From Lotus japonicus (lineage: Eukaryota; Streptophyta; Magnoliopsida; Fabales; Fabaceae): a DNA stretch of 64,000 nucleotides. A program made the position numbers and the translations under genes. Location of the stretch: NCBI RefSeq assembly GCF_012489685.1, contig NC_080043.1, forward strand, positions 68,441,920 through 68,505,919, written 5' to 3'. This document shows, piece after piece, positions 42,461 to 53,802 of the stretch. The notes beneath the pieces were generated by a model, which saw only the letters and a list, made by a program, of their open reading frames with translations, did not search any database and was not told the DNA's origin. The first letter of the stretch is position 1. Each line of letters begins with the position of its first letter.

Positions 42461-42464
<4 letters not shown>
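40813..42464. repeat. large inverted repeat (EPRV hairpin)
   Basis: The left arm (40813-41627) and the right arm (41650-42464) are reverse complements of about 815 bp with only a few mismatches, separated by 22 bp. Transcription across it in either direction would give a long hairpin RNA from the protease/RT region. Confidence 0.9.
41650..42464 (+). pseudogene. EPRV ORF1 stub: protease and N-terminal RT (inverted)
   Basis: Plus-strand fragment from LETPALFDTGAD to RYPIPNKKDLL, where virus sequence stops in the TA repeat at about 42464. Private changes include KHIPTK for KQIPTK and PIKM for PIQM. The RT catalytic YIDD is not reached. Confidence 0.88.

Positions 42465-42493
<29 letters not shown>
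42465..42493. repeat. (TA)n microsatellite at right EPRV boundary
   Basis: AT/TA run between viral ORF1 sequence (AAAGATCTTCT) and the LTR sequence AGCAATCCTAGCATG. It pairs with the run at 4245-4279; together they replace a short TA-rich tract of the LTR. Confidence 0.9.
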
Positions 42494-42495
<2 letters not shown>

Positions 42496-42599
42496 CAATC
42501 CTAGCATGTCATTGGCTCTAACAATGCTTCAATAAATCAAACAGCACACAATTCCAGTCAGAATGAATGTATGCGTGAAATGCAATCATGATCCGGATT

Positions 42600-42827
42600 G
42601 TGACGCGTTCCCGTTCGCCACAAGTGAAGCATTCCCGTTCTTCACTATGGATGAACCATTCCCGTTATTCATCCTGGATGAACCATTCCCGTTATTCATC
42701 CTTGGTGAACCATTCCCGTTATTCACCGTATGATGAACCATTCCCGTTATTCATCATTTATGCATTGGTGAACCATTCTCGTTATTCACCATGAGATGCA
42801 CAGGTGAACCATTCCCATTATTCACCC
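42600..42827 (-). repeat. hairpin array 2, solo LTR
   Basis: Same loop core as the gypsy-1 array (complement CCATTCCCGTTA) but with a different set of arms: GGATGAA/TTCATCC twice, GGTGAA/TTCACC three times and ATGATGAA/TTCATCAT once. In two units the loop has a single change (TTCTCG and TTCCCA) while the arms still pair. Confidence 0.85.
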
Positions 42828-42911
42828 GATTGATGCAATATGGTTAGCCAAACATTGAATCGTCCTCACCACACAAGTGTTTAGCTCAAACCCAAACTCA
42901 AAACAAACCCA

Positions 42912-43178
42912 TGAGTTAGTGTCGGTCAATACAACACAACTCGGAGTTTAGTGTCGGTCAATACAACACAACTCCAACAACAAGAGAACCCAAGAGTTAG
43001 TGTCGATCAATACAACACAACTCGAATAACAAACCCCAAGAGTTGGTGTCGGTCAATACAACACAACTCAAACAACAAGAGTACTAAAGTACTCGGGAGT
43101 TTAGTGTCGGTCAATACAACACAACTCCGACAACAAGAGAACTCAAGGGATTAGTGTCGGTCAATACAACACAACCCC
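42912..43178 (-). repeat. hairpin array 1, solo LTR
   Basis: Six units of GTGTCGGTCAATACAACAC (one with GATC). Most are flanked by complementary GAGTT/AACTC or GGAGTT/AACTCC arms; one has GGGATT/AACCCC-like arms. The gypsy-1 version has four units. Confidence 0.8.
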
Positions 43179-44625
43179 GACAACAAGAGTACATAAAGTA
43201 CTCGGTGACTTTCAATCATCACCGTAGCTCACCTCAGTGGCTTTCCCCAATACCAAAACCCACAACAAAAGTCGACTTTTCCCCGTCTTTCGTAATTATT
43301 TTCCCCTTCAGTTTTCCTGTGCTTAAACGTTAATAAAAATGATTTCAATTCAAATTAGTCAAATTATGAGTTTATTTCTCAAAGTCTAAGTTTTCCAAGT
43401 CTTTAGTTTTCAAAACTCTATTCATTCTAAGTTTTTCCAAAAACCCACCAAAAGCAATTCCCGGGGAAAGTCTAAGAATTCCAACAAAGGGCTAACTCTC
43501 AAACCCCACATTTGGACTTGCCTAGGGTTGTTCATCCAACCCGAAACACCAACTTTAACCAGTTCAGAGGTTCAACACTCCGAAATCGCGTCCAAACGCA
43601 CAACCCAACAATATCACAACATCACAAGTTATGGAAAAGCATCATAACATCAACTCATCATCATAAACAACATCAAATAAAGCATAAGTTGAATTTATCG
43701 ACGCCTATCATCCAGTCATAGCTAATATGTAAGTTGCCCTAACCTCGAGCTGATCCAGTCTCGTAATCAAAGTTTTCTTCAAGCAAATGCTCTGAATATT
43801 CCAAAGTTCCGTCAACTGAACCTCGGAGAAAACAAAGCAGAATCCAAACAAAATCGATTAGTTTGATCACAATACAACTCATAAACGATAGACAAAGCAT
43901 TAAAGCTTCAGAATACAACATTCGGATACGAAAAGACAAGTTTTCGAAAACGAAAAACTCCCCCCCCCCCCACACAAACATGCTCTCGGCCACAACTCAC
44001 AATTAGGGGGGTCGATTTTTCCTTCGATCAAATCTGATTACAAGGTAGTTTTAGGGTAAAACTAAGGCAAAGAAACTGTCGGAACAATTTTCGGACAATC
44101 CGATCAAAATACGGCCGTTCAGGGGCGTTTTGGTCCAAAATAAAAGCTCGAAACCTCAAAGTTATCAGTTCGGAAAACAAACTTGACAGCAATGATCCTA
44201 ACGACATCTGTGACAACAAATCCTAAAGGCACGAAGTCAGATTACGACTTTTCGACAATAAAGTTTCGAAATGTGCGCAAAAAGGGTTTTGAAACAGTTT
44301 TTCAGATCTTGGACAACTCGATCCAAATCGGCGAATACTGACGGAGGTTCTAGGCTCTTGGGCACGTAGAGAAGATAACCCAACAAAGAAATCAGGAAAA
44401 ACGGACAGTTTTACAAAAAGCTCAAAACTTAGAGCACAGAAACGACTGCAGAAAAGCAGTAGAAACAATGATCAGAGGTAAGAATCAAGCTAGTTACCTC
44501 GATACCTTGAAGTAGGAACGAACTGCGCGAAGATCGGTCGAGTTTCGGCAAAAATCTCTTCTCCCTCTCCTCTCCACAACTCACGGCCCCAAGATGGAAG
44601 AAATGAAGATATTTTGCTTTTTCGA

Positions 44626-44634
44626 CTATTTATA
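44626..44634 (-). promoter_or_regulatory. TATA box, minus-strand solo LTR
   Basis: TATAAATAG on the minus strand, about 690 bp from the LTR start, as in gypsy-1. Confidence 0.7.
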
Positions 44635-45330
44635 GGCAGGTGAAATCGCGGGAAAATGAAAATTTCGCGATTCCGATTTTTGCAGCACGTTCACCGAAGA
44701 ATTCTAAGAGAGATTCTGGCGACAGAATTCCAGAACTCAAAACAAATCTCTGACATTTGGGAAAAACGATATCTAAAATCCCAAAAACGGTGTAAGTTAA
44801 TCTGTCCCGAAAAACTACTTTTTGCTGTGATTGTCAGACGACAAAACTTCCTTCTGAAGAAAGATTGGAAACGTCGAAAAAAATCTGGCATCACGGACGG
44901 AAACTTCGTTAAAAGTCCCGAATAGAAAAAGTCTTCATCCAGCGCTTGAATCTAGGGTTTCGAAGGAAAGAAATCAGCGTCGTCGAACTTCCGAAAAGTG
45001 AAACCTATCGTGCGTACAGTCCAGGGTTCCGAAATGAAACGCTGGTCGAAGGAAAAATAAAGAGAATCTTTAAATTTCCCAAAGATTAGAAATCTCACTT
45101 AAAACGTAGCTTTAAAAGCGAAATAGCCTATTCTGGACACGCTCGCCATAAGGCAAGTGTGCAGACGACTCGCACTAATTCCTAGAACGACTACGCAACA
45201 TTCCTCAAGTAATTCCTGAACTTTCTTCTTCATTAGTCTTTCTCAAACATCGAACTCCTGTCACGCTTACACTGATTCTACGCGTGAGTCGGAAATTAAC
45301 TTGCTCTGTAAATCCGGGTCTTACAAAGGT

Positions 45331-46759
45331 GCTACATCAACTCTAACATCCTCATCGTCCTTGTCCAACTCAACCCCTACATGTGCAGCTAGTCATCTAT
45401 AAAGCTGGACCATGTATTGGCTTTTGCTTGCTTTTCAATTGCTTGGATGTGAAGCCTAACTGAATCAACCATTTTTTCTTCTGAATCCTTGACTTTCCTC
45501 AAGTATGAGTATTCTGAAGGGTGTTGTTTGGCTAGTGTTGTTGAGCTTCCTCCATGCTTGTGTCAAATGTTGTATTTGTGTGGCTAGGGTATTAGTTGAC
45601 TTGGCCAATTGTCTCAGGATTAATGCTAGTTTGTTATATTCAGCAATTGATTTTAAAAAAAAATTATGGGCAGGAAAATCAAAATCCATTGGGACACAAA
45701 ATACTCCAGCTACAGGTTTTGTTGGGCTAGCATGTCAATTAACGGTTGATCATTGTCGTAATTCATAGTTTCTAGTGTATAATTCTGAAAGTTGAAAATG
45801 CTGCCATTATTCGAATGTGTTAGTCCTCCATGTTGAAGGATATATTGATATGCTAGCTCACTCCTTCCACGTTGATAGCAAAATTCCTTAGAAATAACAT
45901 CCTTAAGAAGTCCAAGGTCAGGAAATATTCCTATTTTGATGAAGATTAAAGACTCTAATGTTGACACGACAGACTTAATCCAACAGGTGTACCCTACTTG
46001 GAACCTAGAAGGAGTAACAACTCCACGTTCATTCCAATTAACCGCGAATGGAAATTTGACCACATGAGATGCATCACATACAGTCCATACTAAGCGATGG
46101 TTTTTTCTTTGGAACTGTGGATACGTTGTAGGGATCAGACAACTGAACATATGTCGGAGGGAGCACAAAGCTCGTTGGTTTCTTGCTATGAAACAGAGCA
46201 TCGAACGCAGAAAACAAGAGACATGGGAGCACACAACTCATTTTCTTGCAGCAAAAATAAACATGCAAGGTGGTTTGGGGCTTCCGGGAGAGTTCAGAAA
46301 ATGGGAGCCGAGGGGCAGAGAAGACCGTGGAAGGGGGAGCACAACGATGGGTGTTATTTCGATTTTTCAAAGAAGAAGAAGAAGCATATATAGAGACAGA
46401 TAATGAACTTGGATCCTCATATTGCACATCAGCACATTTGGGTAACCGTAGTAATCCATTAACCTTTTTAAGGTTAATCTACTCATTTTATAGAAGTCGA
46501 CCATCAACATTGCATGGTAGGAACAATCCACAATAGAAGGTCTTTTAATGATGTATATGGTAGAATTATGGGCAGAAAAGTCAAAATCCATTGGGACACA
46601 ATACTTCAGCTACAGGTTGTTTTGCTAGCATATCAATTAACGACTGATCATTGTTGTCATTCATAGTTGCTAGCGTATAACTCTAAAAGTTGAAAATGCT
46701 GCCAAGATTTGAATGTGTTAGCCCTCCATGTTGACGGATATATTGATATGCTAGCTCAA
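45331..46759 (-). pseudogene. degenerate gene-like repeats, continuation of 2101-3511
   Basis: Before the solo LTR inserted, this was contiguous with 3511. Minus-strand frames include 45465-45689 (IAEYNKLALILRQLAKSTN...), which runs into QAIEKQAKANTWSSFIDD before a stop, and 45710-46234 (SRFQVGYTCWIKSVVSTLES). No family was recognised. The sequence at 45661-45860 recurs at about 46566-46759, and 45955-46566 matches 2400-3005. Both are direct repeats, so the old locus was a tandem array of decaying units. Confidence 0.35.
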
Positions 46760-47432
46760 TGTAAGGCCCAAGTCTTTAAGCTTTGGATAAGTGCATAAAA
46801 TAAAAGAGTTTGTTTGACTAAATAGATTTATGAAGGAAAAGGTTCAGGAAAAGTCCAAGGATTGTATCAAAAACCGATAAGAGTTACAGCACGACTAACA
46901 TTCGCCTGATCCTAGGTCAAAGGTATTAGTGAATAACTAATTTACACTTTAGGACACGATGGAAACTAATTCCAAAAATCTTCAGAGAAATGTTAGAATT
47001 TCTCTTTTTCGTCTATAAACAAGTGGTTCGACGCGAAAACCTGGAATGTACGAACGTCAAATTCCAATTCTCGGAAGATTGCCGAAACGGAATCCCTGAT
47101 AGTTAAAGAAATCTGAAATCAACGGACGATGAAGACTTTTTCCATTCGAAGCTTCAAATGAAGATTCCGCCCGCGTTCGTCTATTTCTCTCGTTATTTCT
47201 GATCTTTCTTCAGAAGGAAGTTTTCTCTTCCGACGATCACTGCAAAAAGTAGTTTTTCGGGATAAACCGACTTACACCAACTCATGCCGACTTTGGATCA
47301 TTTGGTTTAATTCCAAGAATCCTGTTTTGAGTTCTGGAATTCTGTCGCCAGAACCTATCTTAGAATTCGCAGAGGAACGCGTAGGAAAAATCGGAATCGC
47401 GAAAAAATCATTTTTCCGCATTTTCCAAAACC

Positions 47433-47441
47433 TATAAATAG
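47433..47441 (+). promoter_or_regulatory. TATA box, LTR A
   Basis: TATAAATAG at offset about 673, followed 140 bp later by a splice-donor-like GAG/GTAGGT (47582). Confidence 0.65.
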
Positions 47442-48917
47442 CTTGAAAATTAGATATTTTGCAAAAACTTACCCAATTCCCTCCCCAAACCCGCGAGCTC
47501 CAAGAGAGAAAGAGAGGATCCGGATTTTCTTCATTTCTTGCCCGTTTGCTTCACCGATCGTTGCTAATCGAAGACCTTGAGGTAGGTAAACTATATCTCT
47601 CTTCTGATCGTCGTTTCTGTCGACTTCTTCTATGTCTTTCTGTGCTCAAAGTTTTGAGTTTTTTGAAAAGCTATTCAAATAAGCTGATTTCAGTGTCTAA
47701 ACTTATGCCCTGCATGCTCCTGAGCGTGTTCTGCGGATTAGATTTTGTCAGATGTCGACGAAATGCCGTCGGGATCAATTTTTGCATCAAATACCCATTT
47801 TTGGGCAAAGTCGCAACCTTTAAGCTGAAAACTATCGACTTGGCTTAGTGCTAGTAGGATTAATCGTCATAAACGTCGTTGTTGACGTCCCCATCCAATT
47901 TGTTTTTCAAAAATCCAGTTTTGAATTTCTGAGCTGAAAATAATGACCAAACTACCCCTATATCAGTTTTCGATCCGAAAATTTTTCCGAGCTTAGAACC
48001 GTCTTAGTTACGGCGTACGATAACCTAGGATCCAAGTTTGATCGAAGAAAAATCGACCCTCTCAATTAAGGAAAGTGGCCGAGAGCTATAACAAGGGGGG
48101 AGGAAATCCGACTTTTTCGAAAACTTGTCTTAACGCGTTAGTTTGTCGTACCACGGAGTTGTAGTGTTCCGTGTGACCCTAGGACTTATTGTTGCTGAGT
48201 TTCTGATTCATTGTGTTGATTTCTGTGATTTTTGCTTAAGGTTCTTTTGAGGAGTTTCTTGGAGATCAAGGAGAGGAGCGTGAAGGAACCCGTGAAGAGG
48301 AAGCTGGAAGACCCATCGGTGAGGGCTACTCTCTGAATTACTAGATAATGCTTTAGGTGTCGACGAATTCGACTTGATTTATGTGTTATGCACTTACTTG
48401 CTAAATGCCTGAAATGTTTTCTGAGGCTTTGGTCGATCTTGTTGAATACTTGATGCCATGATATTGTGTGCTAAATGATTCACATGTTATGTGCTAAATG
48501 GGTAATCTAGGATGTGTTGGAATATGCTGTTTATGGTTATGGATTGAGCTGATTTATGTTATTCCACTTATAACTGTGATTCTGAGGAGTGAGGATTGCG
48601 GGCAAGTCATGCCGAATTTTTATGAGATTTTTGAGAGAGTTTGAAAGGACGAACGAAGTTCGGACCTTGTTATGTCTTAATGGATCGAGACCTTCTCAGG
48701 GAATTATTTGGGATTATGGGATCCCTTAAACTCATAGGAATGTTATAAGACTAAAAGGAAACCTATTTTCTCAAGAAAAATTCATAAGACATTAATCAAT
48801 CTTGAACACCCTTGAACAATGATAACAACCTTAGATAAGAGCTTAGAACTTGTATATTTGTTTGAAAAAGGAGAAGTGTCGTCGAGTCCAAGTTTTGAGG
48901 AAATTTATAAGTTTCTG

Positions 48918-49160
48918 AGTATGTTGATACTCTTTTTGCTCGAGGAGCAGTTTAATGTTTGGCTATCTAAAGTTTAGCCGGAAACTATGAGTTTCCAAGT
49001 ACATTCATACTCTTTCGCTCGATGAGCAGTTTAATGTTTGGCTATCTAAAGTTTAGCCGGAAACTATGAGTTTCCAAGTACTTCGGTACCTTTTCGCTCG
49101 ATGAGCAGTTTATTGATTGGCTATCTAAAGTTTAGTCGGGAACCATGAGTTCCAGAGTAC
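48918..49160 (+). repeat. 79-bp tandem repeats with nested hairpins, LTR A
   Basis: Three units with a period of 79 bp, judged from GCTCGaGGAGCAG-type sites at 48938, 49017 and 49096. Each unit contains small hairpins: GAGTA/TACTC or equivalent, GCTC/GAGC, GGCTA/TAGCC and GGAAACT/AGTTTCC. Confidence 0.8.
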
Positions 49161-50290
49161 ATTCTTTCTTCTTTTGATTAATTCATTTTGTCGCAGAATC
49201 GACATTTACCTTAGGGTATTCTTTTAGAGACTTTAAGTTATTTAGAACACGTGGCGACGTGTCGGGTGAGGTCGGAGACGTTGTTTGGCTAATCACTTGC
49301 ATTCATGCACTCATTTTGAGGTTAATACACGGCGTGATACCGGACCTCGGTGGATTCCAAAATGGTCATAAGACCCGGATTTCCATATTTAGGACACTAC
49401 GGTGGTCCTTAGTAGCAGACGGAATGGCAGACCTACGGGTTCACTGCTGATCTGACTACTTTTGTGTGGTGTAAGAGACACGCGAGCAGGAAGGTACCCA
49501 CCGTGGCTGGTGTTAGGGCCGCCTCGTTGATGTCCATCCTTTCTTCCGGAATGCATCTTGTTAACCAGCATTGCATTGCATGCAATGTAAGGCCCAAGTT
49601 TTTAAACTTATGCCAAGTAAATAGAATCCTATTCACGATTAGGGTTGATGTATCGTGAAGGGAAACCTGAACTAGAGTTTACCAAATGAAATAAATTTAT
49701 GAAGGAGAAAGTTCAGGAAAAGTCTGAGGATTGTATTGAAGTCGATAAAAGTTATAGCACGATCGTTATACGCTTAAACCTAGGTCAGAAACCCTAGAAT
49801 ATAGCTAGTTTTCACTTATAGGCACGATGGAAGTTAATTCCAAAAATCTTCAGAGAAATGTTAGAATTCCTCTTTTTCCATATATCACAATCGTTCGAGG
49901 CGAAACTATAGAATCTACGAACGTCCGATTCCAATCATCGGAAGTTTGCCGAAACTGAAACCCTGGTATTTCAAAACCCTAGAATCACTCGACAATGAAG
50001 ACTTTTTCTATTCAGAGCTTCAAATGAAGATTCTACACGCGTACACCCATTTCTCTTGATGATTTCAATCTTTCTTCAGAAGGAAGTTTTCTATTCCGAC
50101 ATCCGATGCAAAAAGCAACTTATCGGGTAAAATAGTTTTATACCGATTATGCATTAGTCGCCAAAAATACAAGGAGACCTCTTTATAGTTTTGGAATTCT
50201 TTTGCCAAAACATATCTTAGAATTCATGGAGAATGAAGCCAGAAAAATCAGATTCGCGAAACTTTCATTTTACCGCGTTTTGCCAACCTC

Positions 50291-50299
50291 TATATATAG
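50291..50299 (+). promoter_or_regulatory. TATA box, gypsy-2 5' LTR
   Basis: TATATATAG at offset about 705, with the donor-like GAG/GTATAG about 145 bp downstream. Confidence 0.7.
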
Positions 50300-51829
50300 C
50301 CAAGAAATGAGAAAAAAACACAAAACCATACCCATTTTCTTTCTCAAAGCCGTGAGTTTCACAAGGGAAGGAGGAGGAGAGATTTTCTTCATTTCTTGCT
50401 TGATCGTCGATCAATCAGTTGCTGCTTCAAGGTTTCGAGGTATAGTCGCTAATCCTTACCTCTGATCGCTTTTTCCATAGCTTTTCTGTAGACTTTTCTG
50501 AGCTGATAGTTTTGAGGTTTTTGCAAAATTATCCTGAATATTTCATTTTTGATTCTAAACATCTTCCTTACATGCCCAAGATCACTTCTGCCGGATTAGA
50601 TTTTCCGTTATGCCGCCGGATTTCCGCCGGAATCAATTTATGCCTTAAATACCCATTTTTGGAGTAAAGCTTCAACCTTTAGGCTGAAAACTATCGCCTT
50701 AGCTTAGTGCTAGTAGGATTAGTTGTCATAAACGTCGTTAGTAACGTCCCTGTCAAATTTGCTTTTTGGGATTTCAATTTTGAAATTCTAAGTTAAAAAT
50801 CATGACCAAAATACCCCTGCGACAGTTTTTGATCTGATAATTTTTCCGAGTTTAGAATACCCTTAGTTACGGCTAATGATAGCATAGGAACCAAGTTTGA
50901 TCGAAGAAAAATCGAATCCCACAATTGTGAAAAGTGGCCGAGCCCTATAGGGGAGGAGGAGGAAAATTCCTTTTTCGAAAACTTGTCCTTTCGCGCTAGA
51001 TTATCGTACCTCGGAGTATGTATTACTTCGTGTAACCTTAGTGAGTATCGATAGCTTAGTTTCCGATAGATTCTGATAGTATTCTGTGGTTTTACTTTAA
51101 AGGTGCTTTTGAGGATTTCCCTGAGGAACAACACTTTGATTGTGAGGAAACGTTCGAAGATCATTCTGGAGAACCTACAGGTGAGGGCTTCTCACTGAAT
51201 CTCTAGTTAATGCTTAGGGTCGATGCTTTCGACATTGTTTACTGTTTATGCACTTGTTTGTGTTTGATTGGAAAAATGTTTTCTGAGGCTTCGGCTGACA
51301 ATGTAGATGGTTCATCTACTGACTGTTTTTGAGATTGACTTACATGCTATGTGCTATGTGGGTAATCTAGGATGTGTGGTGCATGCCTTATATGCTAAGT
51401 GCTATGTGATTATTGCTTAATATGTTGATATATGACATGTTGATTGACTGTGATGATGTAATTATGCTTTTGCAACGAAATCTGAGTTTCTGAATAGTGA
51501 GAATAGCGGGCAGGTCATGCCGATTTTATTTTGAGAGTTTTGAGAAAGTTTGATTGGACGAATGAGATTCGGACCTTGTTATGGTGTTTTTATGGATCGA
51601 GACATTCTCTGGAGTCAGTTGGGGATTAGGAGATCCCGAGAACTTATAGGATTTGCGATAAGACTAAAAGGATAGTATTTTGTAAAGAAAACTCATAAGA
51701 CATTAAACAACCTCTAAATCTTCAATTAATGATAATAAACTCGAAAGGAAGCTTCGGATGCAAATCTTAGTTTTTTTTGGAAAACGAGAAGTGTCGTCGG
51801 ATCCAATCGTTGAGGAAGTTGAGAAGTGT

Positions 51830-52045
51830 TGAGTATGTTGATGTTCTTGTGCTGTTGGAGCAGCTGTGTTGAGTATGTTGATGCTCTTGTGCTGTTGGAG
51901 CAGCTATGTGTTGTTGGGCTATCCTGGGGATAAGTCCGGGAAACCGTTAGTTTCCGAGTATGTTGATACTCTTGCTCGTTGAGCAGTTTTGACCATCGGA
52001 TTGAGATGAGTCGGATGATTTGGAGATCATCATGAGTTATGTGTT
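51830..52045 (+). repeat. hairpin-rich segment, gypsy-2 5' LTR
   Basis: A 48-bp or so direct repeat occurs twice at about 51830-51905 (GAGTATGTTGATGCTC, then GTGCTGTTGGAGCAGC). It is followed by GAGTATGTTGATACTC, GCTCGTTGAGC and ATGATTTGGAGATCAT; each word is self-complementary around a small loop. Confidence 0.72.
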
Positions 52046-52688
52046 GTTGTGAAGATGTGTCTTTTGTCGCAGAAATCGACTTTTACCTTAGGGTAAGTTT
52101 TTAGAGACTTTAATTTAACTAGAACACGTGGCGACGTGTCGAGTGAGATTCGGAGACGTTGTTTGACTAATCATCCTGCATTCATGCAACATTAATGAGG
52201 TATTAACACAGGATGTACTCTGGACCTCGTCGGTTTCCAAAATGGTCATAAGACCCAGAATGCCGTGTAAGAGCGTTTGTAGACGTCTCTTGTAGCAGAC
52301 CGAAATAGCAGACCTATGGGTTTACTGCTGATCTGACTACGTGTGGTTGTTGGAGTAAGAGGCACGCGGGCCGAAATGGTCCCACCGTGGCTGGTGTTAG
52401 GGCTGATCCGTTTGATGCCCATCCCTTTCCGGAATGCATGTGGTTAACTGGGTTAACCGTCATTTGTACATCATGCAACATGCATACTAATTTAGTTGTT
52501 GAGTGTGATTGGTAATTGTTAATCCTATTTGGAGCATGCTATCTGCTATTATTGCGTTTATGTTATTGTGGAACATGCAACCCTAGGAATGATATCTCTA
52601 GCTATAAGCCTAAGTGGCTATCTATTATTTGTACCTATTGGGTTTATTATCTACATAGTTCTTTGGAGTTGACCCTCGCGTCTTCTGT

Positions 52689-53087
52689 GTGTGTTTTGGC
52701 GGACAACGCCTTTGTCAGATGTCCATTGCGGACTGGTTCACAATGGTCCACCCTTCGGGGGGGATTAGATATGAGATGATCGACCAGGACGACCCCGGTT
52801 CGTGGGTGGTAGACCCCGCTAGCCATCGCGCGACGTACTCCGGGAGGATCATGGAGGACCATGTAGATAGTGGAGGACTCTTGAGGTCAGGAGTGCTGCG
52901 GAGATGCTCTGTCAGCTTCAACTTGCCACCGGGCGTTCACTGTGGACCAGGATTTGGAGGAGCACCGCCGCCACCGTCATCTTCAGAGGACGAGGATCCC
53001 TCAGAGGAGGAGCCAGTGGGAGTGCCTTCGGCAGAGTCCAGTACACCCAGTGTTGCGATCATTGATGATCAGGGTTCGGGCCCTAAG
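52689..53087 (+). pseudogene. LTR-encoded small protein, gypsy-2, N-terminal part (split)
   Basis: 133 codons (MSIADW, PSGGIRYEMID, HRATYSGRIMED, VSFNLPPGVHCG, then a Pro/Ser/acidic stretch). They are cut by the solo LTR, resume in frame at 56990 and end at 57100 with an acidic tail (DSDSDDDHAST); about 169 residues before interruption. It is homologous to the 108-residue frame of gypsy-1. The copy in the 3' LTR should be unbroken but would lie beyond 64000. No known domain recognised. Confidence 0.5.
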
Positions 53088-53793
53088 TGTAAGGCCCAAG
53101 TTTTAAGCTTGTGTCAAGTGAATAAAATTCTTATTCACGGTTAGGGTTGATGTATCGTGAAGGGAAACCTGAACTAGAGTTTACCAAATGAAATAAATTT
53201 ATGAAGGAGAAAGTTCAGGAAAAGTCAAAGGATTGTATCGAAGTCGATTTAAGTTATAGCACGATCGTTATACGCTGAAACTTAGGTCAGAAACCCTAGT
53301 ATATAGCTAGTTTTCACTTTTAGGCACGATGGAAATTAATTCCAAAAATCTTCAGAAAAATGATAGAACTTCTCTTTTTCCATATATCACAATCGTTTCG
53401 AGGCGAAACTCTAGGATCTACGAACGTCCGATTCCAATCATCGGAAGTTTGCCGAAACCGAAACCCTGGTATTTCAAAACCCTAGAATCACCCGACTATG
53501 GGGACTTTTTCTATTCAGAGCTTCAAATGAAAATTCTACACGCGTGCACCCATTTCTCTTGATGATTTCAATCTTTCTTCAGAAGGAAGTTTTCTATTCT
53601 GACATCCGATGCAAAAAGCAACTTATCGGGTAAAATAGTTTTATACCGATTATGCATTAGTCGCCAAAAATACAAGGAGACCTCTTTATAGTTTTGGAAT
53701 TCTTTTGCCAAAACATATCTATTAATTCATGGAGAATGAAGCCGGAAAAATCAGAATCGCGAAACTTTCATTTTCCCGCGATTTGCCATCTTC

Positions 53794-53802
53794 TATATAT
53801 AG
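53794..53802 (+). promoter_or_regulatory. TATA box, nested solo LTR
   Basis: TATATATAG in the conserved position; donor-like GAG/GTATAG follows at 53944. Confidence 0.65.

Larger units (their letters stand above)
4280..42464. mobile_element. endogenous pararetrovirus (Caulimoviridae) cluster
   Basis: Rearranged, partly tandem and partly inverted copies of one caulimovirid genome: primer site, leader, long ORF1 (movement protein, coat protein with zinc knuckle, aspartic protease, reverse transcriptase, RNase H), ORF2 and an intergenic region with a TATA box. No integrase is present, as expected of a family that integrates by host end joining. No single copy holds a complete genome; adding the non-overlapping parts on the minus strand gives about 7.9 kb, normal for the family. 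The two-ORF plan resembles florendovirus or petuvirus types, but the genus is not settled here. Gypsy-1 (7968-19282) interrupts the cluster. Confidence 0.93.
42494..45325 (-). mobile_element. solo gypsy LTR (minus strand), 5' part
   Basis: Resumes the LTR begun at 3517. On the minus strand it starts at 45325 with TGTAAGACCCGG, followed by text close to the gypsy-1 LTR start. AAGGT at 45326-45330 completes the target duplication. Joined to the left part it is about 3.6 kb, matching the 3,572-bp gypsy-1 LTR. The TATA box is at 44626-44634, a splice-donor-like GAG/GTAAC at 44500-44494, and hairpin arrays at 42600-43178. Confidence 0.9.
46760..49585 (+). mobile_element. LTR A: truncated gypsy LTR
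   Basis: Begins TGTAAGGCCCAAG directly after the degenerate repeats. It is related to but clearly diverged from the gypsy-2 LTR. It stops at 49585, where gypsy-2 begins; TGCAA at 49581-49585 is the likely target duplication. Its remaining 3' part should lie beyond 64000, so it may be a complete or solo LTR split by gypsy-2. Confidence 0.82.
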
